Below are positions 8,267 to 16,490 of a stretch of 64,000 nucleotides of DNA, one piece after another (within the stretch, counting starts at the first letter, position 1; each line of letters starts with the position of its first letter). Both the position numbers and the translations under genes were made by a program. The notes under the pieces are model-generated. The model worked only from the letters and a program-made list of their open reading frames with translations, was not told the origin of the DNA and made no database searches. The DNA is from Pigmentiphaga aceris (GTDB lineage Bacteria > Pseudomonadota > Gammaproteobacteria > Burkholderiales > Burkholderiaceae_B). Where the stretch lies: contig NZ_CP043046.1 of NCBI RefSeq assembly GCF_008119665.1, positions 124,001 through 188,000 of the forward strand, given 5' to 3'.

Positions 8267-9733
8267 ATGAGCCTTCCTCTTGCACACCCTGCCTGCGGCG
8301 CGGTCCGTGGCATTCGTACCGGACAGGTCAGTGCCTGGCTGGGTATCCCATACGCCCAGCCCCCTGTGGGCACCCGCCGTTTTCTGGCACCAGCGCGTGC
8401 CAGGGCCTGGCATGACGTTCGCGATGCGCGGCAGTTTGGCCAAGCCGCGGTGCAACGCCATGTAGCGGTCGTCAGCAAACCCTTTCTTGGCCCCAGCGTG
8501 GGTGAAGATTGCCTGAGCCTGAATATCTGGTCGCCGGCGGCAGATGGTGCCAAGCGGCCAGTGATGGTGTGGATTCATGGCGGGGCCTTCATCCTGGGCA
8601 GCGCAAGAATCTACGACGGCGCGCAGCTTGCCGAAACCGGCGATATGGTGGTCGTGACCATGAACTATCGGATGGGTGCGCTTGGCTTCGTGAATTTCCG
8701 TGGCCTGACTGGCGACACGCGTTTTGCCAGCAACCCCGGCCTGCGTGATGTGATGCTTGCCCTGCAATGGGTGCGCACCAACATCGAGGCGTTCGGTGGC
8801 GATCCTGCGCAGGTCACGCTGGCGGGCTCGTCTGCCGGTTCGATCATGGCCTCGCTGCTGATGGCCAGTGACGAAGCCGCGCAATTGTTCGATGGCGTGA
8901 TCCTGCAAAGCGGCACCTACGACCTGGTGCATTCGCAAGAGAAAAGCCTGGCGGTGGCGCAGGCTTATCTGGACGTGCTGGAGATTCAGAACGGGCCGGA
9001 TACCCTGGAAAAACTCCAGGCCCTCGACGCGACGAAGCTGCTGTCGGCACAGGCCGCCGTGCAGCGCCGGCTGCCCGGCGTGTTGGCAACCGTGCCGTGG
9101 TTCGATGGTGAACTGGTGCCTGCATCGATTGAAGCCGCGCGCAGCAAGACCTTGCGCGCCATGCCCATGTTGGCAGGCGTGAATCGGGACGAAACCCGCA
9201 TGTTCGAGCTGGTGCCGGGGCCTGACCTGTTGCCGCTGAAGCGGGATGCACTGACGCAGTTCCTGCGCCTGCATGTGGGTGAAGAAAGTGCTGCACAGGT
9301 ATTGGCGCTGTACCCGGACCAAGTGGCGGGAAATCGGCAACTGGCAACCGATCTGGAATTCCTGATGCCCACGCTGCAATTGGCAGAGCGGCATGCTGAG
9401 CACAGCCCCACATGGCTGTACCGTTTCGATGCGACGCACCCGATGCTGGGCGGGGCCGTGCATGGGCTGGAACTGAGCTATCTGTGGAACTGGACCGGCG
9501 CGCTGGCCATGATGGCGCGGGGCGGTGCGCTGACGGGCGACAAAGCCGCGCTGGCGGAAAGCATGCGTGCGTACTGGATCAGCTTTGTGCGAACGGGCAA
9601 TCCAGGAACGCAATGGCCTGCGTTCAATGCGGTCGATCGGCAGACCATGGTGTTTGACAAGGTGAGCCAGCTTGTACGTGATCCCGATGGGGCGCGACGC
9701 GCGCATTGGCCCATGCTGATCCGCGCACAATGA
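8267..9733 (+). CDS. Type-B carboxylesterase
   Basis: 488 residues, full length for the family and without a signal peptide, so probably cytoplasmic. Conserved blocks are GIPYAQPPVG (29-36), EDCLSLNIW (80-88), the oxyanion hole HGGAF (104-108), NYRMGALGF, and the nucleophile elbow GSSAG with Ser189. Glu and His candidates are in GVNRDETRMF and GAVHGLELSY. The usual elbow is GESAG; here it is GSSAGS, which keeps the serine but changes the neighbour. It would hydrolyse carboxylic esters. It is divergent from the two-component pair. Confidence 0.9.
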   Translation: MSLPLAHPACGAVRGIRTGQVSAWLGIPYAQPPVGTRRFLAPARARAWHDVRDARQFGQAAVQRHVAVVSKPFLGPSVGEDCLSLNIWSPAADGAKRPVMVWIHGGAFILGSARIYDGAQLAETGDMVVVTMNYRMGALGFVNFRGLTGDTRFASNPGLRDVMLALQWVRTNIEAFGGDPAQVTLAGSSAGSIMASLLMASDEAAQLFDGVILQSGTYDLVHSQEKSLAVAQAYLDVLEIQNGPDTLEKLQALDATKLLSAQAAVQRRLPGVLATVPWFDGELVPASIEAARSKTLRAMPMLAGVNRDETRMFELVPGPDLLPLKRDALTQFLRLHVGEESAAQVLALYPDQVAGNRQLATDLEFLMPTLQLAERHAEHSPTWLYRFDATHPMLGGAVHGLELSYLWNWTGALAMMARGGALTGDKAALAESMRAYWISFVRTGNPGTQWPAFNAVDRQTMVFDKVSQLVRDPDGARRAHWPMLIRAQ

Positions 9734-9757
9734 ATGCCTTGACGTGTTGATCGCCGC

Positions 9758-10078
9758 TTACGCGGCGTGGGTGTTCCTGTCGCTGCCGGGCTGGCGATGC
9801 TGGCGTGCAGGTTGACGGTGATGGCCCAGATCGACCATCAACTCATCTTTCTGCACCAGAATTTCAGCGTAGTTCTTTCTCATCTTGTTCAAGATGAAGC
9901 AATTCAAACCACTTCCCGACGCGGCCAGGATCTTCATCTTTGCGATATTGACGGGACCTGCGCTCTGGATGGTGTAGAGAAATATTTTACCGGTGGAAAA
10001 TTGAATCTTTACCGAGGTGGCGGCAATTTCGTAGCCGACCACTTCGGAGTCTCCGTCCAGGTTTTTATAGGCTTTCAT
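9758..10078 (-). CDS. Small KTSC-domain-like protein in AT-rich patch
   Basis: 106 residues from ATG 10078. Residues about 10-70 (VVGYEIAATSVKIQFSTG, then KIFLYTI and the LAASGSGLNCFI segment) follow the KTSC pattern known from small bacterial proteins and the C-terminus of some lysyl-tRNA synthetases: a beta-strand pair, G-x-x-Y-x-Y, a helix and a Ser-Gly turn. The tail (HHRQPARQHRQPGS) is His/Arg-rich. The base composition is clearly lower in GC than the flanks, which suggests transfer. Its stop lies in a small CGCCGC/GCGGCG hairpin (9752-9767) shared with the convergent carboxylesterase. Function unknown. Confidence 0.55.
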   Translation of the reverse strand: MKAYKNLDGDSEVVGYEIAATSVKIQFSTGKIFLYTIQSAGPVNIAKMKILAASGSGLNCFILNKMRKNYAEILVQKDELMVDLGHHRQPARQHRQPGSDRNTHAA

Positions 10079-10157
10079 TTTCCAAGAACCCTGTTCGAAA
10101 GAAGTTATTGGGGGAATGGTGGCGTAATAATCGTGGGGGAATAAGTATTGAAAATTT

Positions 10158-10172
10158 AGGTATTAAATACCT
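10158..10172. promoter_or_regulatory. Perfect palindrome upstream of the KTSC-like gene
   Basis: AGGTATT-A-AATACCT is a perfect 7-1-7 palindrome 80 bp upstream of the 10078 start, within AT-rich DNA. It fits an operator by size and position; the binding protein is unknown. Confidence 0.35.
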
Positions 10173-10216
10173 GAAATATTAAAGACTGCGAACTGCAATG
10201 AATCGACCTTTCGATG

Positions 10217-10528
10217 CTACACCTCGCGTCTTGCCATGGATGCCTGATCCACCAGCATTGCAATAAGCGCTTCGATGGCGACTTCTGAATCCTGCGCCCG
10301 CACGGCTGTCATCTGCCTATCTTGCGATGCCAACCATACGTGCTGGGCCGCCCGGATTGAGGCAGCGGTGTCGGGCCGAAGGCTGGCGCGGGCTTGGATC
10401 TGTTCCTGGTCGAGCAGGACCTGATTCCAGTCGAGCTGCTTGGCGCCGGTTTCAAACGTGGACGATGCTGTCACACGAATGCCGTAATCCCGTTCCAGGG
10501 AATGACTGCCGGGGGGTGAAATGGCCAT
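10217..10528 (-). CDS. Hypothetical protein
   Basis: 103 residues from ATG 10528; I recognise no family. It is soluble, with no signal peptide or membrane segment. The composition is ordinary, with many Ala, Gln and Asp, and a predicted helical C-terminal half (about 50-100). Most of the coding frame has the high third-position GC of this genome, unlike the AT-rich DNA on both sides, which argues for a real gene. The ribosome site is weak. It shares orientation with the KTSC-like gene, 138 bp apart. Confidence 0.45.
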   Translation of the reverse strand: MAISPPGSHSLERDYGIRVTASSTFETGAKQLDWNQVLLDQEQIQARASLRPDTAASIRAAQHVWLASQDRQMTAVRAQDSEVAIEALIAMLVDQASMARREV

Positions 10529-10662
10529 GCGCTGCTCAACTCGGAAAAAGGGTCGAAAGTTGACTGCACTTTACCTGACAAGCCTATTTTGATGAACAGA
10601 TTTACGTGCTTGGGTTGCAATATCTCTTGCTATCCAAGTGGTGTTTTGTTGGTCGATAACGT

Positions 10663-10706
10663 GCTTGGCATGATGCCAAGCTAATCATCCAGGTAGATGA
10701 TGATTA
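10663..10706. repeat. Two adjacent inverted repeats
   Basis: GCTTGGCAT-G-ATGCCAAGC at 10663-10681 is a perfect 9-1-9 palindrome. It is followed at once by TAATCATC-N9-GATGATTA (10682-10689 and 10699-10706). No T-run follows, so operator or DNA-structure roles are more likely than termination. Confidence 0.7.
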
Positions 10707-10801
10707 CAGGTATTTATTTCTGCACCAAACGGGAGCGCTGCAGCGTCCATTTCAGTGCGAGAAAGATTCAATTTTTGCGATGATCTTTAATGTGGACTGG
10801 C

Positions 10802-10830
10802 TTGCGAATTCTTTTTTTTGATATTCGCAA
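10802..10830. repeat. Inverted repeat with a T8 loop
   Basis: Arms TTGCGAAT (10802-10809) and ATTCGCAA (10823-10830) enclose a 13-nt loop that contains eight consecutive T. The T-run is in the loop, so this is not a standard terminator. Confidence 0.6.
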
Positions 10831-10858
10831 AAACATTAATGGTCATGCGGAAACGCGC

Positions 10859-10886
10859 TCAAGTAAGCTGGTGCCGAGGTCGATAA
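10859..10886 (+). promoter_or_regulatory. Candidate sigma-28 (FliA) promoter
   Basis: TCAAG at 10859-10863, 15 nt, then GTCGATAA at 10879-10886. The downstream element differs from the flagellar sigma-28 motif GCCGATAA at one base, and the upstream element resembles TAAAG/TCAAG. It ends 39 bp before the start of a chemotaxis-type gene, the expected kind of target. Confidence 0.45.
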
Positions 10887-10925
10887 AACGCGCAATCCAT
10901 CTGTCATTCGCCTAACGGTACCGAC

Positions 10926-12239
10926 ATGTTCAATCGCCAAAAAAACAACGAGCTGGCCGCGCTTCGCGCTGAGATTGCCAATCTTCGTCAGGTCAGGGAC
11001 GGCCTGCACGCCGAGATGATGACGCTGGAGATTTCGCCCGATGGCGTGATTCTGGCCATCAACCACCGCTTTGCCAAAGAGATGCTGTATTCGCCCGAGC
11101 AATTGGTCGGGCGATATCTCGATGAGATCGTGCCTGAATATGTGAAGAAGCTGGACTGCTATCGGGATCTGACGTCGGCAATTTCACAGGGCAATCACAT
11201 CAGTGATTTGTACCGTTTGCTGCGCAGTGACGGCAAGGAAGCATGGTTGCGTGCCATCTGGCAGCCGATTCGTGGGGCTGATGGCAGCGTGACGCAGGTG
11301 GAGTGTTTTGCGGTGGATGTGACCGCATCGGTCGAGCTTGCAAAGGAAAACGAAGGGCTGATAAACGCCTTGCTGCGATCGACCGCTGTCATTGAATTCG
11401 ACCTGCATGGCAACGTGCTTAATGCCAATGACAAGTTTCTGTCTGCCATGGGTTATAGCCTGTCGCAGATTGCTGGCAAGCATCACAAGATTTTCTGCAC
11501 GCAGGACGAAGTGGAGTCATCGGCCTATGCGAATTTCTGGGCACGGCTCAATCGTGGCGAATTTGTGGTGGACCGCTTCAAGCGGGTCGACGCGCACGGG
11601 CGGGTCGTGTGGCTGGAGGCGTCTTACAACCCGGTGATGAACACCCGCAACGAGCTGTACAAGGTGGTGAAGTTTGCGACGATCGTGACCGAGCAGGTCA
11701 ACCGTGAACTGGCGGTCAACGATGCGGCCGAAATCGCCTACACCACGTCGCAGCAGACCGACGTCAGCGCCAAGCGTGGCGCGCAGGTGGTCAAGGATAC
11801 GGTCAACGTGATGCACCGCATTGCCGATCGGGTCCAGTCGGCATCTGAAGGGATTGCGGCGCTGGACAAGCAGTCGATGCTGATCAGTTCCATTGTGCAG
11901 ACCATCAATGGCATTGCGCAGCAGACCAATCTGCTGGCCTTGAACGCGGCGATTGAAGCGGCGCGTGCGGGTGAACAGGGGCGCGGCTTCGCCGTGGTGG
12001 CAGACGAGGTACGGCAGCTGGCTGGCAGAACCAGCAAGGCCACTGAAGAAATCGTCAGTGTGGTGCAGCAGAACCAGAGCCTGGCGAAGATCGCGGTGGA
12101 CAACATGGCCAGCAGCAAGTCGGAAACGCAGCAGGGCCTGGATTTTGCGAATCAGGCTGGCGAGGTCATCGTGGAAATTCAGGATGGCGCGCAGAAGGTG
12201 GTGAGCGCGGTGGGACAGTTTGCCAGCCAGTTGAAGTAA
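10926..12239 (+). CDS. Soluble PAS-PAS methyl-accepting chemotaxis-type transducer (BdlA-like)
   Basis: 437 residues with no membrane segment or signal peptide. A short N-terminal coiled coil (about 8-35) is followed by PAS1 (about 30-130) and PAS2 (about 145-255, ending [12 protein letters not shown]). The MCP signalling domain (about 260-437) includes the hairpin tip [19 protein letters not shown] and [17 protein letters not shown]. Two PAS domains plus a cytoplasmic signalling domain is the layout of BdlA, the Pseudomonas biofilm-dispersion regulator, and of Aer-like soluble sensors. PAS domains may bind haem or flavin. It probably signals to a CheA array or to c-di-GMP enzymes. The spacer upstream has palindromes and a possible sigma-28 promoter. 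Confidence 0.9.
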   Translation: MFNRQKNNELAALRAEIANLRQVRDGLHAEMMTLEISPDGVILAINHRFAKEMLYSPEQLVGRYLDEIVPEYVKKLDCYRDLTSAISQGNHISDLYRLLRSDGKEAWLRAIWQPIRGADGSVTQVECFAVDVTASVELAKENEGLINALLRSTAVIEFDLHGNVLNANDKFLSAMGYSLSQIAGKHHKIFCTQDEVESSAYANFWARLNRGEFVVDRFKRVDAHGRVVWLEASYNPVMNTRNELYKVVKFATIVTEQVNRELAVNDAAEIAYTTSQQTDVSAKRGAQVVKDTVNVMHRIADRVQSASEGIAALDKQSMLISSIVQTINGIAQQTNLLALNAAIEAARAGEQGRGFAVVADEVRQLAGRTSKATEEIVSVVQQNQSLAKIAVDNMASSKSETQQGLDFANQAGEVIVEIQDGAQKVVSAVGQFASQLK

Positions 12240-12244
12240 GTGGC

Positions 12245-12286
12245 GGCATGACCCGAATGGCATGACCCAGACGGCATGACAGCATC
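12245..12286 (+). repeat. 14-bp imperfect tandem repeat, three units
   Basis: Three head-to-tail units begin GGCATGAC at 12245, 12259 and 12273, just after the transducer stop codon. Units 1 and 2 share GGCATGACCC; unit 3 is more degenerate. No function evident. Confidence 0.6.
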
Positions 12287-12371
12287 GGCCGGATAAAAAC
12301 CAGGCAGCTATCGACCATGCACGTGCAGCCCCCTATTTCAGAGGGCCGCACAACATCATTGCCAGCAGGTA

Positions 12372-13289
12372 TCAGTCGCGGCGATGCACGGGCAGCCCCG
12401 GCACATCCAGCGTGGCACGCAGGATGTGACCGTGGGTCGAGTCGGTGACGTACAACGTGCGCCGATCTTCGCCACCGAAAGCCACGTTGGTGGTCGATGC
12501 GCCAGCAGGCCCACGCAATACCTCCACGGGCTCGGCGCGCTGGTTCAATACCCATACATAGCCAAGCCCCGGGTTGGCCACCAGCAATCGGCCCTGGGTA
12601 TCCACCGCCAACCCATCCGGGCCGCTCGGGCCATAGGACGTGAAGAACTGACTGACCTTGGCCACGCTGCCATCGGGCAGCAGGGGCACACGCCAGACGC
12701 AGTTGCCACGCGTCACGGCCAGGTAAAGCACCTTTCCATCGGGCGACAAAGCCACGCCGTTGGGGCTGGGGATATTGTTCAGCAACTGGTCAAGCCGACC
12801 ATCGCGGCCCAGGCGATACAAACGCCCGGTGGGATCGTGCAAACCGGTCTGGCCCTGATCGGTGAAGTACAGATTGCCGGCCGCGTCGAACACCAGGTCG
12901 TTCACGCCTTTGAAGCTCTCGCTGTTGCGGCGCGCGAGCAGCGGCGTAGTGCGACCGCTGGCGACGTCCAGCTGCACCAGCCCGTTCTTGTAATCGGTGA
13001 TCAGCAAGGTGTCGGCATTCAGGAATTTCATGCCGTTCGGTTCGCCGTCGTACTCGGCGACCAGCGTCCAGTCGCCCTGCGGGTCGATGCGAAAGATGCG
13101 TCCCCAGGGAATGTCGGTGACGTACAGGTTGCCGGCCTGGTCGAACACCGGGCCTTCAAGAAACGAGTCGGTCGGTGTGCCACCGCGATTGGCATCGGCC
13201 CAGACGCTGCGCTGGGGGCGGCGCAGGGCGTCTGGCATGGCGCTGAACAGCGTCAGTTCGCGCACCTGAGGCGCTTGGATCAGGAACAT
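12372..13289 (-). CDS. SMP-30/gluconolactonase-family protein
   Basis: 305 residues forming a six-bladed beta-propeller by sequence. The metal-binding Glu is in FLEGPVFDQAGNLYVTDIP (about 45), Asn residues are in GEPNGMKF and KGVNDLVFDAAGNLYFTD, and the late Asp is in GPDGLAVDTQGRLLVANPG. Family members hydrolyse lactones of sugar acids or related compounds in the cytoplasm. It is the last gene of a minus-strand catabolic unit that begins at 20158. The link to two LigI-like amidohydrolases suggests it opens or processes another cyclic intermediate of the same route. Substrate unknown. Confidence 0.88.
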   Translation of the reverse strand: MFLIQAPQVRELTLFSAMPDALRRPQRSVWADANRGGTPTDSFLEGPVFDQAGNLYVTDIPWGRIFRIDPQGDWTLVAEYDGEPNGMKFLNADTLLITDYKNGLVQLDVASGRTTPLLARRNSESFKGVNDLVFDAAGNLYFTDQGQTGLHDPTGRLYRLGRDGRLDQLLNNIPSPNGVALSPDGKVLYLAVTRGNCVWRVPLLPDGSVAKVSQFFTSYGPSGPDGLAVDTQGRLLVANPGLGYVWVLNQRAEPVEVLRGPAGASTTNVAFGGEDRRTLYVTDSTHGHILRATLDVPGLPVHRRD

Positions 13290-13312
13290 GGCAAGGTCTC
13301 GAAAAGAAGAAA

Positions 13313-14254
13313 TCAGTCAGGCAGTTGCGGCAAAGCAGTAAAGCCGTAAAGCCGGGCCGGGTTGTCCACCAGAATACGGTCCATGACCGCTGCATCATCC
13401 TTGCACCAGGCTTGCAGCGTATCCACCAAGGCCGCGTCGTCCACGGTACCTACGGCTTCCGTCGTGTGCGGCCAGTCGCTGCCCCAGACCAGTCGTTCGG
13501 GTGCTGCCTGCACCAATGCCTGGCCAAGCGGCAAGGTGTCGGCGTACGACGGCCCGCCCACTTGCGAGCGCATGTACGCCCCCGACAGTTTGACCCAGGT
13601 GTTGCCCTGGTCCAGCAGGTGGCGCAACACGGCGAACGCATTGGCAACAGGGCCTGCCTGCGGATCGATGCGTGCCAGGTGGTCGATCACCAAGGGTACG
13701 GGCAGCTGTTCAAGCACGCCGGCCAATTCCACCACCTGTTCGGCATGCATGAACACTTGAATATGCCAGCCCAGCGGAGCCACCTTGGCCGCCAGCGTGG
13801 TCAGCATAGCGGGCGTGGTGATCCCCCAGGACTGCGGTGAGACGAAGTTGACGCGCAGCCCGCACACCCCTTGTGCATCAAGACGGCCAAGTTCATCTGC
13901 CGTGACGTCCTGATCCACCACGGCCACGCCGCGTGCGGCATCGCCCAGTTGCGCCAGCGCATCCAGCGTGCAGGCGTTGTCGGTGCCGTAGGTCGATGGC
14001 GTGACGACCACCGCCCGCGTGGTTCCCAGCCGCTGCTGCAACTGACGGTAGGCAGTCACCGGCGCGTCTGGCGGCGTGCGTGGCCAGTGGCTGGACGGTG
14101 CGAAGCGCGGGTCGAAGATGTGCATGTGGCTGTCGCAGGCCAATGCAGGCAAGCGACGCGTGGGGCGTGCCAGTCCGACCGAGTGCGGGACGGGTTGCGC
14201 CACTGCGTGTGTCACTGCTTGCGACCATGAATTGTCAGACCCGTGCTTCGTCAT
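13313..14254 (-). CDS. Amidohydrolase-2 family lactonase (LigI-like), copy B
   Basis: 313 residues from ATG 14254; an upstream in-frame start at 14302 would overlap the preceding Bug gene. The barrel starts with CDSHMHIFDPRF (metal-site HxH), then VTPSTYGTDNACTLDALAQ, LRVNFVSP, GWHIQVFM, VIDHLARID, WVKLSGAY, VWGSDWPH (late Asp) and VDNPARLYGF. This block order is that of 2-pyrone-4,6-dicarboxylate lactonase (LigI) and related TIM-barrel lactonases. It is a paralogue of the gene at 19184-20158 in the same operon and starts 5 bp after the Bug gene stop. Substrate inferred to be a carboxylated lactone. Confidence 0.88.
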   Translation of the reverse strand: MTKHGSDNSWSQAVTHAVAQPVPHSVGLARPTRRLPALACDSHMHIFDPRFAPSSHWPRTPPDAPVTAYRQLQQRLGTTRAVVVTPSTYGTDNACTLDALAQLGDAARGVAVVDQDVTADELGRLDAQGVCGLRVNFVSPQSWGITTPAMLTTLAAKVAPLGWHIQVFMHAEQVVELAGVLEQLPVPLVIDHLARIDPQAGPVANAFAVLRHLLDQGNTWVKLSGAYMRSQVGGPSYADTLPLGQALVQAAPERLVWGSDWPHTTEAVGTVDDAALVDTLQAWCKDDAAVMDRILVDNPARLYGFTALPQLPD

Positions 14255-14259
14255 CGTGC

Positions 14260-15243
14260 TCAGTCCGCTTTGATGTTGCCGGTGCGCACCACGTCGCCCC
14301 ACTTGGCGCTGTCCTGTTTCAGGAAGGTGGCGAACTCGTCAGCACTGGAACCGATCGGCTGGGCACCGAGTTCGCGCAGGCGCTGCTGCACCTCGGGGTC
14401 CTTGATGACATCGACCACTGCCTTTTGCAGCTTGTCGGTGATTTCCTTGGGGGTCTTGGCCGGCACGAAGATGCCGTTCCACTCGCTGGCGTCAAAGCCA
14501 GGCACGCCGCTTTCGATCAGCGTGGGCACGTTGGGCATCAGCGGCGACCGTTCGGGCGACGATACTGCCAGGGCGCGCAACTTGTTTGAGGTGATCAAGG
14601 AGTTCGATGCCGTCACCGATGCGAACATCATGTCGACCTGACCGCCCATCACGCCGGCGATGGCCGGGCCACCGCTCTTGTACGGCACGTGCACCATGTC
14701 CAGCTGAAGCTTCTGGCGCAGCAGTTCGGCGGCCAGTCGCTGCACCGTGCCGCTACCGCCCGACGCGTAGTTGATCTTGCCGGGTTCTGCCTTGGCCTTG
14801 GCGGTCAGATCGTTCAAGGTCTTGTAGGGGGCGTCATGATTTACGATCACCAGTTGCGGAATCGTCAGCAGCAGCGACACCGGCTGAAGTGCACTCACGT
14901 CGTAGGGCAGGCGCGGGAACAGGTGTGGATTGATCGAGAACGGCGTGGCGTCATACAGCACGGTGTAACCATCGGCGGCTGCGCGTGCAACGCTGCCAGC
15001 GCCGATGGTGCCGCTTGCGCCAGGACGGTTGTCGATCACGATGGTGGCGTTGTTGAGCTTGGGGCCAAGCTTCTGCGCCATCAGGCGTGCAACGGCGTCC
15101 GCTGCGCCGCCGGGGGCGTAGGGCACCACCATCGTGATCGGGCGATCGGGGTAATCGGCGTGGGCAACCAGCGGAGCCAGGGCAAGGGCGGCCACCAGGG
15201 TGCGGCGAACCAGCGAGAAACGGTCAGCGCGGAAGAAGGACAT
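14260..15243 (-). CDS. Tripartite tricarboxylate transporter substrate-binding protein (Bug family)
   Basis: 327 residues with a signal peptide ending LVAHA (about 29). TctC/Bug features are YPDRPITMVVPYAPGGAADA at the mature start, VIDNRPGASGTIG, the loop AAADGYTVLY, YASGGSGTVQRL and MVHVPYKSGGPAI. Bug proteins are periplasmic 'Venus flytrap' binders of carboxylates and amides. No TctA/TctB lies beside it. It is the sixth gene of the operon transcribed from 20158, between another Bug protein and amidohydrolase copy B, so it may bind the lactone substrate or a product. Confidence 0.93.
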   Translation of the reverse strand: MSFFRADRFSLVRRTLVAALALAPLVAHADYPDRPITMVVPYAPGGAADAVARLMAQKLGPKLNNATIVIDNRPGASGTIGAGSVARAAADGYTVLYDATPFSINPHLFPRLPYDVSALQPVSLLLTIPQLVIVNHDAPYKTLNDLTAKAKAEPGKINYASGGSGTVQRLAAELLRQKLQLDMVHVPYKSGGPAIAGVMGGQVDMMFASVTASNSLITSNKLRALAVSSPERSPLMPNVPTLIESGVPGFDASEWNGIFVPAKTPKEITDKLQKAVVDVIKDPEVQQRLRELGAQPIGSSADEFATFLKQDSAKWGDVVRTGNIKAD

Positions 15244-15402
15244 GGATAGATCTCCGTGGAGTGAGGCAAGGGGGCCGGGCCGTACTTGTTGGGTGGCCCC
15301 TTGGTCAGCCTTTGTTGGTCTGCATACATCAGCCAGCCCGCTTCACGCCAATCTTGTAGATCGGTTTTCGAAAGGGGGTGGGCGGATGCGTCGGTCTGCT
15401 GT

Positions 15403-15436
15403 CAGTCGGTCTTCAAAATCAGTCAGTCTTCAAATT
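15403..15436. repeat. 17-bp direct duplication across a stop codon
   Basis: CAGTCGGTCTTCAAAAT (15403-15419) and CAGTCAGTCTTCAAATT (15420-15436) are abutting copies differing at two positions. The second copy encodes the last residues of the Bug protein at 15419-16432 and the first lies just past its stop, so a small tandem duplication at the 3' end is likely. Confidence 0.6.
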
Positions 15437-16432
15437 CAGTTCGCGTGCAATCTGGCTGTAGTTCTGCACTTCGCGTTGCAGTTGTTCGCCGAAAGGCGCA
15501 CCGCAGACGCTTTGCGATTCCATGCCCAGGCCGCGCAGCTTTTCAACCGTGTTGGGTTCCTTGGCAAAGCCCTGCGCCGTTTCCTGCAATGCGGCAAGAA
15601 TCGCGGGCGGCGTGTTGGCCGGTGCCAGCAGGCCGTACCACGCGTCGGCGCTATAGCCCTTCACACCGGCTTCTTCAAAGGTCGGCACCTGGGGCAGCAG
15701 CGGCGAGCGCTGCGGGGCCGCTACGGCCAGTGCCTGCAGCTTGCCGCTTTGCACCTGCGGCAGCACCGAACCCAGGGTGGCAAAGGAACTGTCGACCTGA
15801 CCGCCCATGAGGTCGATCACGGCCTGAGCCGCACCCTTGTAGGGAATGTGGTTCATGCGGGTGTCGGTCAGGCGCGTGAACTGCTCGCTGGCGAAATGGC
15901 CCGAGCTGCCGCTGCCTGCCGTGGCGTAGGTGCGTTTGCCTGGCTCGGCTTTTACCTGCTGCAGGAAGGCGTCCAGATTGGCCGCCTTCATTGCCGGTCC
16001 GACCACCAGCACGGTGGGGCTGATGGCCATGGTGCAGATGGGCGCAAACGACTTCACCGCATCGAACTTCACCCGCGCGCTGTACAGCGCGGGGATCATG
16101 GTGTGGTTGGTCGCGCCGACCAGCAGCGTGTATCCGTCAGCCGGTGCGCTGGCCACTGCTTCCGCCGCCAGAATGGTGTTGGCACCGGGTTTGTTTTCCA
16201 CGATGAAGGACTGGCCCAACTTGCGCGCGGCATAGTCGGCGAAGGCGCGGGCCATGACGTCGGTTGGTCCGCCGGCCGAGAAGCCGACGACGACACGTAC
16301 AGGCTTGGTCGGATAGGCAGGTGCCTGGGCCTGGGCGGCACCGCCTGCGGTCATCAGCAGGATGGATGCTGACAGCAGGCGCATCGACCCGCGCGCGGAG
16401 GATGATCGTCTGGGGGCGTAGGGGGTGTTCAT
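15419..16432 (-). CDS. Tripartite tricarboxylate transporter substrate-binding protein (Bug family)
   Basis: 337 residues from ATG 16432, chosen because AGGAG lies 6 bp upstream; a longer in-frame start at 16513 would sit inside the hydroxyacid dehydrogenase gene. The signal peptide ends AAQAQ (about 36). Bug blocks: YPTKPVRVVVGFSAGGPTDV, VENKPGANTILAAE, PADGYTLLVG, YATAGSGSSGHF, NHIPYKGAAQAVIDLMGG. It is periplasmic, follows the dehydrogenase gene and precedes another Bug gene. Its closest Bug neighbours differ clearly in sequence, so the three in this operon probably recognise different ligands. Confidence 0.92.
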   Translation of the reverse strand: MNTPYAPRRSSSARGSMRLLSASILLMTAGGAAQAQAPAYPTKPVRVVVGFSAGGPTDVMARAFADYAARKLGQSFIVENKPGANTILAAEAVASAPADGYTLLVGATNHTMIPALYSARVKFDAVKSFAPICTMAISPTVLVVGPAMKAANLDAFLQQVKAEPGKRTYATAGSGSSGHFASEQFTRLTDTRMNHIPYKGAAQAVIDLMGGQVDSSFATLGSVLPQVQSGKLQALAVAAPQRSPLLPQVPTFEEAGVKGYSADAWYGLLAPANTPPAILAALQETAQGFAKEPNTVEKLRGLGMESQSVCGAPFGEQLQREVQNYSQIARELNLKTD

Positions 16433-16490
16433 GTCGTCTCCTGAAATTGCGCGGCTGGTCTTCGCCAGCCGCGTCGCTTGCCTGGGTGGA

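Larger units (their letters stand above)
10529..10925. other. AT-rich intergenic region with three inverted repeats
   Basis: About 400 bp with no convincing gene. It is markedly AT-rich and carries the palindromes at 10663-10681, 10682-10706 and 10802-10830 and a possible sigma-28 promoter at 10859-10886, all upstream of the PAS/chemotaxis transducer gene. Confidence 0.7.

Noticed and set aside
8057..9730. Long minus-strand open frame of 557 codons opposite the carboxylesterase
   Set aside because: It is the antisense shadow of a complete, motif-rich carboxylesterase; its product is Arg/His/Gln-rich with no domain.
10802..10830. Rho-independent terminator with T8
   Set aside because: The T-run is inside the loop, not after the stem, and the nearest upstream plus-strand gene ends over 1 kb away.
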